Part shown: in pieces, positions 6,158 to 15,765 of the stretch
How the letters are laid out: each line of letters starts with the position of its first letter
Position numbering within the stretch: position 1 is the stretch's first letter
NCBI GenBank assembly: GCA_017399405.1
Contig: JAFQCT010000020.1
Span: 86,492-149,458, forward strand
From: Clostridia bacterium
GTDB taxonomy: Bacteria > Bacillota > Clostridia > Oscillospirales > Acutalibacteraceae
Reading direction: 5' to 3'
DNA: 62,967 nt
Notes under the pieces: generated by a model
Seen by the model: only the letters and a program-made list of their open reading frames with translations
Databases searched by the model: none
What the model was told of the DNA's origin: nothing
Program-made: the position numbers and the translations under genes

Positions 6158-9100
6158 GTGAAAATTAAAATGAAAAAAGTAGGTAGTGTTCTGTTATGTA
6201 TGCTTCTTATTGTAACTATGCTAATACCTGGATTTATTTCTTTTTCGGTAGATGTTACAATTGAAATTACTCATGAAGGTGCAGTTGTAACTGAAAAGCT
6301 TTCAGTTCAGGAATACCGTTCGCTTGAGCTTGAATACACTTTATCAATAGATATGCCAGAGGGTGCATACGTAGAGTGGGAAAGTGGCCAACCGTTGCTT
6401 GCCGGAGTTGACGATAATGGTAAAGTAACAGGATATGACTATTCAAAGGCTGCTATATTCCAACAATGGCTTGATGAAAATGTGCGTTCAACACCTTTGG
6501 TTGGTGATGCATTAGCAGACGGAATTTTAAATGCCCTTGAATCAGCGGGTATTGATATTGAAACTGCTGACACAAATACAATTATTACAATAGTAAGAAC
6601 AATTGCAGGTGACTCCCTTGCAGATAGTTTACAAGCAGCACTTGATAATATAACAATAGAGATTACCGCAACGCTTTATGACGCTAATGGCAATAAGTTG
6701 GATTCTGATAAAATCGAAGTTATAGTTGAAAAGAGCATTATTGCATCTGTAGCACCAACTGGTGTTCACATTACAAATAAAAAAACAGTACCAACAACAG
6801 TTGCAGTTGGTTCTTCGGTTCAACTTTATGGTGCTTGTACGCCTGTGCGTTTACAACAAGGTGTTAAGTGGTCTATGGGTGGCTCTATTATAGATACATC
6901 CTCAAAAAATTATGCAACAGTATCTGCAGATGGTTTAGTTAACTTTATCGCAGCAGGAACTGCAACTGTAAAGGTGAGTCCTGAAAGTACTCTTTATGCT
7001 GTTTTTTCAGATACAATTACTTTTACAATTGTTGAGCCATCCGAGCTTCCAGTTACTGATTTCGTTATTTCAGGTGAAACATCTGTTAAAGAGGGTGAAA
7101 CAATTCAGTTGGGCATTGACTCCCTTGCTCCAGCAGGTGCATATATGGGTGACTTGGTCTGGTCGTCTTCAAACCCTGAAATTGCAATGGTTGACCAAAA
7201 TGGTATTGTAACAGGTCTTGACGGTGGTAGTGGACTTGCATATTCAAAGACAGCAACTATTACTGCAACAATTGGTGGAGTTTCACGTTCAGTAACAGTT
7301 ACAGTTTCAAGAAATCTTATAGGTTCATCAATTTCAGGTGTTGAGATTGGTGGTAATACTGCAGTGGGTATAGGCAACAGTACTACATATTCAGCAACAA
7401 TCACTCCATCGCGTCTTAGTTCTAACTCTGATGTTGTGAAAAGATGGGGTGTTATTAACCCTGTAACTCAAGAAAAAATCTACGCCTTGAATGGCGAAGC
7501 ATCTGACGGAATAGGTAAAATTGATAATAATGGTAAATTTACAGGTCTTTCAAGTGGTAAATCTACTATTTTTATAGAGGCAGAGTACAATGGAGCAGTT
7601 GTAAGTGATACATATGAGGTTACAGTTGGTAATGCAATTTTAGATTTTACAATTACAGGTACAAGTTCTATTTCTGAAGGCGATACAACTCAGCTTTCAA
7701 TCTCATCAATTTCTCCTGCCGATTATGATAAGGCACTTCTTGATACAGTTGTGTGGACATCTGCTGACCCTACAATTGCGTCAGTTGATAAAAATGGTCT
7801 TGTAATAGGCCTTGATGCAGGTGGTAACTGGGCTATATGGAACAATCCTTCACAAACTACAACAATTACTGCCACAATCGGTGGTGTTTCAAAAACTTTT
7901 TCTATAACGGTTAAAGCAAAATTAGGTCTTAATAAATATACAGGTGGACATATAAACGGACCAGATGCAGTGGTCGTTGACTTTCCATACACATATACTT
8001 CAACTCATACCCCTGAACGAATGGGTATTTATCGTCAATATTGGGGAACACCTGATGATAATGGCGACGCACCATGGTCAACATCAGGTTCAATTTCTGC
8101 GGCAGGTAACGCAGTGAATAGTTATATTTCTGTAGATTCATCTACAGGAACCGTGTCAGGCTTGCAGGCAGGTTCAACAACTCTTTGGACATATATGGCA
8201 AACAACTTGTTGTCATCGTCATACCAGACTCTTACCAAGGAACTTTCTGTAGTTGAACTTACTCCAAAGACCATAACAATAACTGCTCCTGAAAAGTATG
8301 AATACCTTGAGGGCGAAACAGAGCTTGACCTGACAGGTATGGTAGTTAAAATTACTTATGATAAGAATGAGCTTGCACAGTATTATCCTGAAGCAGCAAG
8401 TTGGACAGAAGATAAAATGACAGTTGAGGTAACTGACTATCAGGTCAGCTCAATCAACACTACCTTACTTGATAATGAACAATATATTATCGTTACTGTT
8501 ACAAGAGCGGGTAAAGAAATGCGTGCAATTTTCCCTATTCTTATAAAATCAAAGCAGGTTGATACAATTGAAATTACAGAATATCCAAGATATCAATATC
8601 TTGAAGGTGAAACACAACTTGACCTTGATGGACTTAAAGTAAAAGTTAATTATCTTAACGCAGTAAGTGAAGAAGTAACTGATTATGTAGTAAATACAAC
8701 GGATTTTGACCCGACACTTTTGAATGTTGAGCAAAATATTACTGTAACTTATTCACACGCAGGCAGAAGTGCAAGTGCTACATTCCCTATAATTATATAT
8801 GGTATTCCTGTTGTTAGTGTTAAAACTGAGCCAACAGATTATTCAGGTGAATGGACAAAAGAAGACATTAGCTTTATTCTTGATAGTACACATCAGGTTG
8901 AGGGTATTACATATTATTACAAATCAAGTGCCGATACCGGTTGGACCGCTTTGTCAGGCAATACTTTTACTGTTGATACAAGCATTGAAGAAACATATTA
9001 TTTCAAGGCAATAAATGGCAAAAATATTGAGGGCAAAGAAACAATAGGATATAAGGTAAGCATTGATAAGGTGATACCAGTATTTACACTTACTCCTGAA

Positions 9101-12100
9101 ATGACTGATATAACAAATCAGTCATATATGGTAGGCATCAGTGTTGGCTCTGTTGGTGCGTCAGGCATTGGCTCTATAACACTTGACGATATAGATATCA
9201 CAGGTCAAAATGAGTTCGTTGTAAATGAAAACGGAACTTACACTGTAAAAATCACAACTGTTAGTGGCATTGAAGTTGAAGAGCAGATTGAAATTACCAA
9301 TATTGATAAAAATGCACCAGCAATTATAGATGTTACTGTTGAACATAAAAACACAGGCGGATTTGCAAGATTTATCAATACAGTTACTTTCGGTATTTTC
9401 TTTAATGAAACTGTTGAGGCTACAATTACTGCAGAGGATTATGGCGTTGCAGGAATTGACTATATTGAATATCGTTATCTCGACGAAAACGGCGACCCTA
9501 TAACCGAATGGGCTGTGTATGACGAAAACAGTAAACCATCACAAGACCCAGATTTTAAGGGATATATTGAGGCAAGAGCTATAGATAAAGCAACCAATGT
9601 GTCAGAAACTTATTATTCAGAGGGCTATGTAATTGATGGTACAAAGCCAACTGATATTGACATTGTTGCAGCAGATGCAGACGGACTTTATGTAAATGAC
9701 ACTTGGACATCAACAGATGTTACTATTAAGCTTGGCTCAACGGCTTTCTCTGATATCTATATGTATTATTATAGTACTGATGGTGGAAATACTTGGAGTG
9801 AAGTAGAAGGTAACACAGTTGTTGCGTCAACTCATGGAATTACTAACTATCAGTTCAAATCAGAGTCTTATTCTGGGCTTGAAAGTACTGTAGCTGATTT
9901 TACTGTTAAAATTGATAAAACTGCACCAGTAGTGCGTGTGGATTTTGAAGGCACATTCGGCAGATGGACTTCTGGTAATGTTAAGTTCAGTTTTTCTACA
10001 CTCAACGAGGCAATTTCAGGTGTTACATATTATTACAGTACAGACTCAGTTAATTGGATTGAAATTACCACAGGTGATGAAATTTTACTTAATGAAAATA
10101 CAAATGCTACTTATATTTTCAAGGCAGTAAATGGCGCAGGGGTTGAAAGCAACCCATCTGACAGTTACAAGGTAATGATTGATAATGTTTTACCATCAAT
10201 TGAGTTTACACCTGAAAAAACAAATTACACTACTGAACCTTATGATATTGCATTTGATATTACTTCAGGTGAAGCAGGGCTTAAATCAGTAAGTGTAAAT
10301 GGTGTTGATATTACAGGTCAGGATAAATTCACAGTATCTGAAAATGGAACTTATGTATTTGTAATGACAGGTGAAAACGGACTTACATCTACTGAAGTTC
10401 TCAAAATCGAAAACTTTATTTCATACGAAATTAAGGTTACAAATATTGAGTTTACAAGTGATAATGGCTTTGCAAACCATTTCAATGAGGCATTTGGTAA
10501 ATATTTCAACGAAAAAGTAACAATTTCAATGGATGCTTCTTGTAATGATGGTGCAATTGGTAAAATTGAATATCGTTTTCTTGATGAAAATGATAATCCA
10601 ACAGGTGATTGGTCAGTTTATGACGAAGCCAATAAGCCTGTAATAGACAAAAACTTCAAAGGTAGTGTTGAGGCTCGTGCTTATGACACAACTGGCACAA
10701 AAATGTCTGAAATCTTAAAGAGTGAAGGCATAACTGTTGACTTTATTGCTCCAACAACTCCAGTAATCAATGCAACCGTTAATGGTGAAGAATATTCAGG
10801 AGATTGGACTAGTGATGAAATAAATGTTACTCTTTCATCAGAGGCTTTTTCAGGCATTTATGAGTATTATTATCGCACAATAGGTGGCGAGTGGGTTAAA
10901 TTTACTGGAAATACCATTACACTCAAAGATATTGGTGAAAATGATTACGAATTCAAAGCAGTTTCAAAAGCAAACATTGAAAGTGCATCTGTAATGTTCT
11001 CAACTAAATACGAAAATGCAGTTCCTGCACTTTCAGTTGCGGTTGACGGAACAATTGGTCATAGAACTTATGATGATGTAAGCTTTACCCTTTCTTCACC
11101 AAACACAATTTCAGGCATCACATATTACTATAATACAGGCGAAGGCTGGACAAAGGTTGAAGACGATACAGTAACAATCAACTATACCTGTGATAATACT
11201 TATGTATTCAAGGCAGTAAATGGCGCAGGTGTTGAAAGTTATCAGAGTCCGTCATATCGTGTAAATGTTGATAAGAACTATCTTCTTGTTGAAAAGAAAC
11301 CAATTCTAAATGTAACCGTAAGTGGTACAACAGGGGAATGGACCTCAAAATCAGTTGTATTTACACTCTCTGCAACAGAGTGTGAGGGTGAAGTTGCATA
11401 TTACTATAACAATGGTAATGGCTGGACTTTGATGAACGGTAATATTCTTGCTATTACAAACATTGGCACTGAAAACTATCAATTTAAAGCAGTTGATGAA
11501 ACAGGCAGAGAAAGTACAGAAAGTGCAGAATACAGTGTAATGATTGATACAGTTGCACCTACTGTTTCTGTTAGCCTTGATGATGTGGATTTCACTAATT
11601 CAGACCGCTTTGCAACCGTAACTGCTAATGCCGGCATTTCAGGGGTTAAGTCAATTACAGTAAATGGTACAGATATAACTGATAGTCAAGCCTTCACGGT
11701 AAGTGAAAATGGCAAATATACAGTAACAGTAGTATCAAATAACGGATTAAGTGCTACAACAGTGTTAACAGTAGCAAGCTTTGATTATCAAGCACCAGAT
11801 ATAATAGATATTTCAATGGCACATAAGAATACAGGTGGATTTGCAAGATTTATCAACGCAATCACATTTGGCTTGTTCTTTAATGAAGAAATTGAAATAA
11901 CAATTTCGGCTGAAGATACAGGTACGTCAGGACTTGAAAAAATTGAATATCGACTTCTTGATGCTAATGGTGCAGCAATTACTGAATGGGCAGAATATGA
12001 CGAAACAGATAAGCCGACCGTAGACATAGAGTTTAAGGGCTATGTAGAAGCAAGAGCAGTTGATAAAGCTGGTAACACATCACCAGTTCTTACTTCAAGA

Positions 12101-14110
12101 GGTTTTGTGATAGATAAAGAAAAACCTGAAAACATCAATGTAATTGCTACAGTTGATGGCACAAATTATGATGGCGCATTTACATCAAAGGATATAGTTC
12201 TTACACCAAGCGCCGAAGCATTCTCAGATATTTATGAATATCAGTATAGAATAGATAACGGCGAATGGAATGTAATGACAACTGACAGTATAATAGCCAT
12301 TGACGGAGTTCATACATACAACTTCAAGGCAATTTCAAATGCCGACCTTGAAAGTGATGTTGTATCAATTACCACAAAGGTAGAAAAGGGTACACCTGAG
12401 CTGACAGTAAATGTTGTAGGTACAATCGGCTCATGGACATCATCAGATGTTGTATTTACGCTTTCAAGTACAAATGGTAAATCAGGTACAACATATTACT
12501 ATAATAATGGTAATGGCTGGACCCGAATGAATAGTAATGTGCTTACAATAAATGAAAATGTTAATGCGACATATACCTTTAAGTCTGTAAACGGTACAGG
12601 CACAGAAAGTGCAGTTTCTGAAAGCTATATAGTAATGACAGATAAAACAGTACCTGTAATTACAGCAAAGACAAATACAACGGATTTCACTAACGAAGAT
12701 ATAACAATTGAGCTTGATATAACAGATAACAGTATTTGCGGTGTTGCAAGTACAACAGTAAATGGTGAAGCACTTAACTCAAAAGAATATGTTGTAAGTA
12801 AAAACGGTACATATCTGTTCACAGTAACACTTAATAACGGAAACAAAGCGTCATATACTGTAACAATATCAAATATTGATAAAGAAACACCGACAGTTGA
12901 AGACATCAATACAGGTGTTGAACATTCAATAATAGACGACATAAAGATTTATGGTAACGAAACAGCCGTAACAATAACTGTAAATGACGCAGGCGTTTCA
13001 GGAATTAAGAATATTGAATACAGAGCAATCAATGAAAATAGCATTATCCCTCAAATTTTCTGGAAAGATTATGATGAAAACGATAAGCCAATTCTTGAAG
13101 ATAATTTCAAGGGCTATGTTGAAGTCAAAGTAACCGATAATGCAGGTAATGTGTCAGAAATCGTAACAAGTACAATTGTACTTGTTGATACAGAACAACC
13201 TGAAATTAAGATAGAAACTGAATACAACGGTGAGTGGACAAAAGAAGATATTGATTTAGCCCTCACAGGTAATGCAGATTCAGGAATTGCTTGTTACATG
13301 ATAAAAACAGATGACGGCGAATGGAAAACTCTTGATTCAGTTGCTATGACCTTAAGTGAAGATGGTATCCATACTTATACTTTCAAAGCAATTTCAAATT
13401 CAGGCGTTGAAAGTGAAGAAATTTCAATTACAACACAAATTGAAAAAGGTACACCTGAGCTTATAGTTGAGGTTAGTGGCACAATAAGTGAATGGACATC
13501 GGATGAGATTGAGTTTGTTCTCTCTGCTACAAATTGTAATTCTGGTGTAACTTATTATTACAATAACGGCGATGGTTGGAAAGAAATTGACGGCAATATA
13601 TTGACAGTCGATAAAAATATCAATGCAACATATACTTTCAAGGTAGTTAATGGAACAGAAAGCGAAAGCACTGTTTCTGAAGAATATATTGTGAAGTTTG
13701 ATAATGAAGCACCTAAAAAAATCTTTATAGATGCTACTGCAAACGGCAAAAACTTCAAAAATGGCGCTATTCTCACAAAAGCTCCAACCATTGTTCTTTC
13801 AGCAAATGCAGATTCCGGTATTGCAAAATATCAATATAGCCTTAATGGTAACGATTGGATTGATATGGACGGAGATACCATTACAATAACTGAAGAAGGC
13901 TTTTGGTTATATAATTTCCGTGCTGTTTCCAATTCTGGTATGGTAAGTGAAATAAAACAGATTGCATTTACTTATGATAAAGATTACAATCAAAATGTGA
14001 ATGTTCATATTCCAAATACCGAGGTTGTAACAACTGTATCAGTTTCACTTATGCCTGTAATCATTGCAGCAGCACTTGTTCTCGTAAAGAGAAAGAAAAA
14101 AGTTGAATGA
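6158..14110 (+). CDS. Giant secreted Ig-repeat surface protein/adhesin (about 2650 aa)
   Basis: The likely start is GTG 6158, 8 bp after AGGGAG; a TTG further up (6104) would disturb the signal peptide. Residues 1-30 (KIKMKKVGSVLLCMLLIVTM) form a signal sequence. Then come about five Big_2-like Ig domains (6760-8260, with WSSSNPEIAMVD and VDKNGLVIGL motifs) and two Big_3-like domains (8270-8800, YEYLEGETELDL and YQYLEGETQLDL). From 8810 to 13990 eleven repeats share W(T/S)...TYYY...W and FKA-N/S-x motifs, resembling OmpL47-type/Ig-like repeats; three longer modules start with FARFINTVTFGIFFNE or variants. The C terminus has IPNTE, a hydrophobic helix (LMPVIIAAALVLV) and KRKKK, a plausible non-canonical sortase signal or membrane anchor. 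No catalytic domain is visible. It probably acts as an adhesin or surface-layer protein, but the ligand cannot be told. Confidence 0.85.
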   Translation: MKIKMKKVGSVLLCMLLIVTMLIPGFISFSVDVTIEITHEGAVVTEKLSVQEYRSLELEYTLSIDMPEGAYVEWESGQPLLAGVDDNGKVTGYDYSKAAIFQQWLDENVRSTPLVGDALADGILNALESAGIDIETADTNTIITIVRTIAGDSLADSLQAALDNITIEITATLYDANGNKLDSDKIEVIVEKSIIASVAPTGVHITNKKTVPTTVAVGSSVQLYGACTPVRLQQGVKWSMGGSIIDTSSKNYATVSADGLVNFIAAGTATVKVSPESTLYAVFSDTITFTIVEPSELPVTDFVISGETSVKEGETIQLGIDSLAPAGAYMGDLVWSSSNPEIAMVDQNGIVTGLDGGSGLAYSKTATITATIGGVSRSVTVTVSRNLIGSSISGVEIGGNTAVGIGNSTTYSATITPSRLSSNSDVVKRWGVINPVTQEKIYALNGEASDGIGKIDNNGKFTGLSSGKSTIFIEAEYNGAVVSDTYEVTVGNAILDFTITGTSSISEGDTTQLSISSISPADYDKALLDTVVWTSADPTIASVDKNGLVIGLDAGGNWAIWNNPSQTTTITATIGGVSKTFSITVKAKLGLNKYTGGHINGPDAVVVDFPYTYTSTHTPERMGIYRQYWGTPDDNGDAPWSTSGSISAAGNAVNSYISVDSSTGTVSGLQAGSTTLWTYMANNLLSSSYQTLTKELSVVELTPKTITITAPEKYEYLEGETELDLTGMVVKITYDKNELAQYYPEAASWTEDKMTVEVTDYQVSSINTTLLDNEQYIIVTVTRAGKEMRAIFPILIKSKQVDTIEITEYPRYQYLEGETQLDLDGLKVKVNYLNAVSEEVTDYVVNTTDFDPTLLNVEQNITVTYSHAGRSASATFPIIIYGIPVVSVKTEPTDYSGEWTKEDISFILDSTHQVEGITYYYKSSADTGWTALSGNTFTVDTSIEETYYFKAINGKNIEGKETIGYKVSIDKVIPVFTLTPEMTDITNQSYMVGISVGSVGASGIGSITLDDIDITGQNEFVVNENGTYTVKITTVSGIEVEEQIEITNIDKNAPAIIDVTVEHKNTGGFARFINTVTFGIFFNETVEATITAEDYGVAGIDYIEYRYLDENGDPITEWAVYDENSKPSQDPDFKGYIEARAIDKATNVSETYYSEGYVIDGTKPTDIDIVAADADGLYVNDTWTSTDVTIKLGSTAFSDIYMYYYSTDGGNTWSEVEGNTVVASTHGITNYQFKSESYSGLESTVADFTVKIDKTAPVVRVDFEGTFGRWTSGNVKFSFSTLNEAISGVTYYYSTDSVNWIEITTGDEILLNENTNATYIFKAVNGAGVESNPSDSYKVMIDNVLPSIEFTPEKTNYTTEPYDIAFDITSGEAGLKSVSVNGVDITGQDKFTVSENGTYVFVMTGENGLTSTEVLKIENFISYEIKVTNIEFTSDNGFANHFNEAFGKYFNEKVTISMDASCNDGAIGKIEYRFLDENDNPTGDWSVYDEANKPVIDKNFKGSVEARAYDTTGTKMSEILKSEGITVDFIAPTTPVINATVNGEEYSGDWTSDEINVTLSSEAFSGIYEYYYRTIGGEWVKFTGNTITLKDIGENDYEFKAVSKANIESASVMFSTKYENAVPALSVAVDGTIGHRTYDDVSFTLSSPNTISGITYYYNTGEGWTKVEDDTVTINYTCDNTYVFKAVNGAGVESYQSPSYRVNVDKNYLLVEKKPILNVTVSGTTGEWTSKSVVFTLSATECEGEVAYYYNNGNGWTLMNGNILAITNIGTENYQFKAVDETGRESTESAEYSVMIDTVAPTVSVSLDDVDFTNSDRFATVTANAGISGVKSITVNGTDITDSQAFTVSENGKYTVTVVSNNGLSATTVLTVASFDYQAPDIIDISMAHKNTGGFARFINAITFGLFFNEEIEITISAEDTGTSGLEKIEYRLLDANGAAITEWAEYDETDKPTVDIEFKGYVEARAVDKAGNTSPVLTSRGFVIDKEKPENINVIATVDGTNYDGAFTSKDIVLTPSAEAFSDIYEYQYRIDNGEWNVMTTDSIIAIDGVHTYNFKAISNADLESDVVSITTKVEKGTPELTVNVVGTIGSWTSSDVVFTLSSTNGKSGTTYYYNNGNGWTRMNSNVLTINENVNATYTFKSVNGTGTESAVSESYIVMTDKTVPVITAKTNTTDFTNEDITIELDITDNSICGVASTTVNGEALNSKEYVVSKNGTYLFTVTLNNGNKASYTVTISNIDKETPTVEDINTGVEHSIIDDIKIYGNETAVTITVNDAGVSGIKNIEYRAINENSIIPQIFWKDYDENDKPILEDNFKGYVEVKVTDNAGNVSEIVTSTIVLVDTEQPEIKIETEYNGEWTKEDIDLALTGNADSGIACYMIKTDDGEWKTLDSVAMTLSEDGIHTYTFKAISNSGVESEEISITTQIEKGTPELIVEVSGTISEWTSDEIEFVLSATNCNSGVTYYYNNGDGWKEIDGNILTVDKNINATYTFKVVNGTESESTVSEEYIVKFDNEAPKKIFIDATANGKNFKNGAILTKAPTIVLSANADSGIAKYQYSLNGNDWIDMDGDTITITEEGFWLYNFRAVSNSGMVSEIKQIAFTYDKDYNQNVNVHIPNTEVVTTVSVSLMPVIIAAALVLVKRKKKVE

Positions 14111-14160
14111 TTTAATAAAATACTGACCATATAATAAAATATAACGCTTGGTACAAAAAC

Positions 14161-14192
14161 GACGATTGTATCAAATAGCGTAGTTAATGCCA
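14161..14192. repeat. Imperfect direct repeat, copy downstream of the surface protein
   Basis: Near-copy of 5848-5879, sharing TATCAAATAGCGTAGT. It lies 50 bp after the stop codon of the surface protein gene. Confidence 0.7.
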
Positions 14193-14202
14193 GAAAATGA
14201 AG

Positions 14203-14229
14203 AACACTCATCGTAAGATGGGTGTTTTT
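14203..14229 (+). terminator. Intrinsic terminator after the surface protein gene
   Basis: AACACTCATC pairs with GATGGGTGTT around GTAA and is followed by T5. The same core, CACTCATC-RTAA-GATGGGTG, is reused after purL at 34911-34940. Confidence 0.88.
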
Positions 14230-14386
14230 CGTTTAGAAGCAGAAATAAAGGGCTTAACCCTTGATTTTGGCGTTAAGAAAACAAACTGGTAGATTGTTTT
14301 GTTTGTTTTTATCCTGAAAAGATAAATCTTTATTCGGTTTATAAAATAGTATGAAATATTTTTTATGTTTTTTGCCTATATTTTGA

Positions 14387-14415
14387 TTGACAGGTTGTTT
14401 GCTGTGTGATATAAT
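14387..14415 (+). promoter_or_regulatory. Consensus promoter of the pyrimidine operon
   Basis: TTGACA (14387-14392) and TATAAT (14410-14415) match the sigma-A consensus perfectly with a 17-bp spacer. Transcription should begin near 14422, leaving a leader of about 85 nt before pyrC. The rest of the gap 14230-14386 shows no gene. Confidence 0.9.
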
Positions 14416-14454
14416 TACACCAATCAATACCTTATATAAATATACAACTCATTT

Positions 14455-14487
14455 GTCTTGCCATTTTCGTTGAGCAAGACCTTTTTT
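14455..14487 (+). terminator. Leader terminator (attenuator candidate) before pyrC
   Basis: GTCTTGC (14455-14461) pairs with GCAAGAC (14474-14480) and is followed by CTTTTTT, between the operon promoter and the pyrC ribosome site. A terminator in this place implies conditional read-through. No PyrR-binding loop or leader peptide is evident, so the controlling signal is unknown. Confidence 0.75.
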
Positions 14488-14506
14488 AAGCAGAAAGGAG
14501 AACAGT

Positions 14507-15721
14507 ATGAATACCAATAAAAAAATAAAAGTTATTTCTGCTTCATTGGGGTCCGGTTTTGTTGACGGTATTGGTATTTCTATTTCTAAATCTGATTTTT
14601 CAACTATTGATTTTTCAAGTTGTGTTGTTTTGCCTGGCTTCTGTGATGTGCATGTGCATTTCAGAGAGCCAGGTTTTTTTTATAAAGAAACCATAGCTTC
14701 GGGAAGTCGGGCATCTGCAAGAGGTGGCTATACTGCTGTCTGCACTATGCCAAACTTAAATCCTGTGCCTGATAGTGTAGCAAATCTTAAAATTCAGAAA
14801 AATATAATTGAAACTTCAGCTTGCATTCATGTTTATCCATATGGCTCTATTACAGTAGGGGAAAAAGGTGAAGAACTTGCAGATTTTGACGGTATGGCAC
14901 CAGATGTTATCGGTTTTTCTGATGATGGCAGAGGTGTTCAGTCAGACGATATGATGCGTGAAGCTATGAAAAAAGCCAAAGCACTTAATAAGCCAATTGT
15001 TGCTCACTGTGAAGTGAATGAGCTTTTGCGTGGCGGTTATATTCACGATGGTGAGTATGCTAAAGAGCACGGACATCGTGGAATCTGTTCTGAAAGTGAG
15101 TGGGCTCAGATTGCAAGAGATATTGAGCTTGTAAAAGAAATCGGCGTGAAATACCATGTTTGCCACATATCTACAAAAGAAAGTGTGGATATTATTCGTA
15201 AGGCAAAGGCAGAGGGTGTGGATATAACTTGCGAAACAGGACCGCATTACCTTGTAATGGATGATTCAATGCTTCAAGAAGATGGCAGATTCAAGATGAA
15301 CCCACCATTAAGAAGCAAAGCGGACCGCGATGCTCTTATTGAAGGCATTGTTGATGGCACTATTGATATGATTGCCACGGACCATGCACCTCACTCTGCT
15401 GAGGAAAAATCAAAAGGTCTTGAAAAGAGTGCTTTCGGTGTAGTCGGTATTGAAACAGCGTTCCCGATTATGTATACCTACCTTGTAAAAACGGGTGTTA
15501 TTACTATGAACCGCCTTGTAGAACTTATGGTTATAAACCCAAGAAAACGCTTCGGTATAGAACTTGGTTGTGACTACTCTATATGGGATATTGAAGAAGA
15601 ATACACCATAGACCCAGCCGAATTCGTATCTATGGGTAAAGCAACACCTTTTGAAGGCTGGAAAGTCAACGGTCGTTGTCTTGCAACCGTGTGTGACGGA
15701 AAAATCGTATATAAAAAGTAA
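14507..15721 (+). CDS. pyrC: Dihydroorotase
   Basis: This 404-residue enzyme closes carbamoyl-aspartate to dihydroorotate, the third step of UMP synthesis, in the cytoplasm. It is a class I (PyrC/AllB-like) amidohydrolase: DVHVHFREPGF carries the metal HxH, YKET the likely carboxylated lysine, ETGPHYL and ATDHAPHS the further metal and catalytic residues. The start ATG follows AAAGGAG. It is the first gene of an eight-gene pyrimidine operon and directly follows the leader terminator, so it is probably regulated by pyrimidine supply. Length is slightly below the usual 425-430 residues, with a short N-terminal beta domain. Confidence 0.95.
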   Translation: MNTNKKIKVISASLGSGFVDGIGISISKSDFSTIDFSSCVVLPGFCDVHVHFREPGFFYKETIASGSRASARGGYTAVCTMPNLNPVPDSVANLKIQKNIIETSACIHVYPYGSITVGEKGEELADFDGMAPDVIGFSDDGRGVQSDDMMREAMKKAKALNKPIVAHCEVNELLRGGYIHDGEYAKEHGHRGICSESEWAQIARDIELVKEIGVKYHVCHISTKESVDIIRKAKAEGVDITCETGPHYLVMDDSMLQEDGRFKMNPPLRSKADRDALIEGIVDGTIDMIATDHAPHSAEEKSKGLEKSAFGVVGIETAFPIMYTYLVKTGVITMNRLVELMVINPRKRFGIELGCDYSIWDIEEEYTIDPAEFVSMGKATPFEGWKVNGRCLATVCDGKIVYKK

Positions 15722-15765
15722 TTTTATCAAATTGATTTAATATATAAACTCAGGAGGAAAAATCA

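Noticed and set aside
14420..14506. PyrR-dependent attenuator before pyrC
   Set aside because: No PyrR binding-loop consensus or anti-antiterminator is visible; only the terminator is supported.
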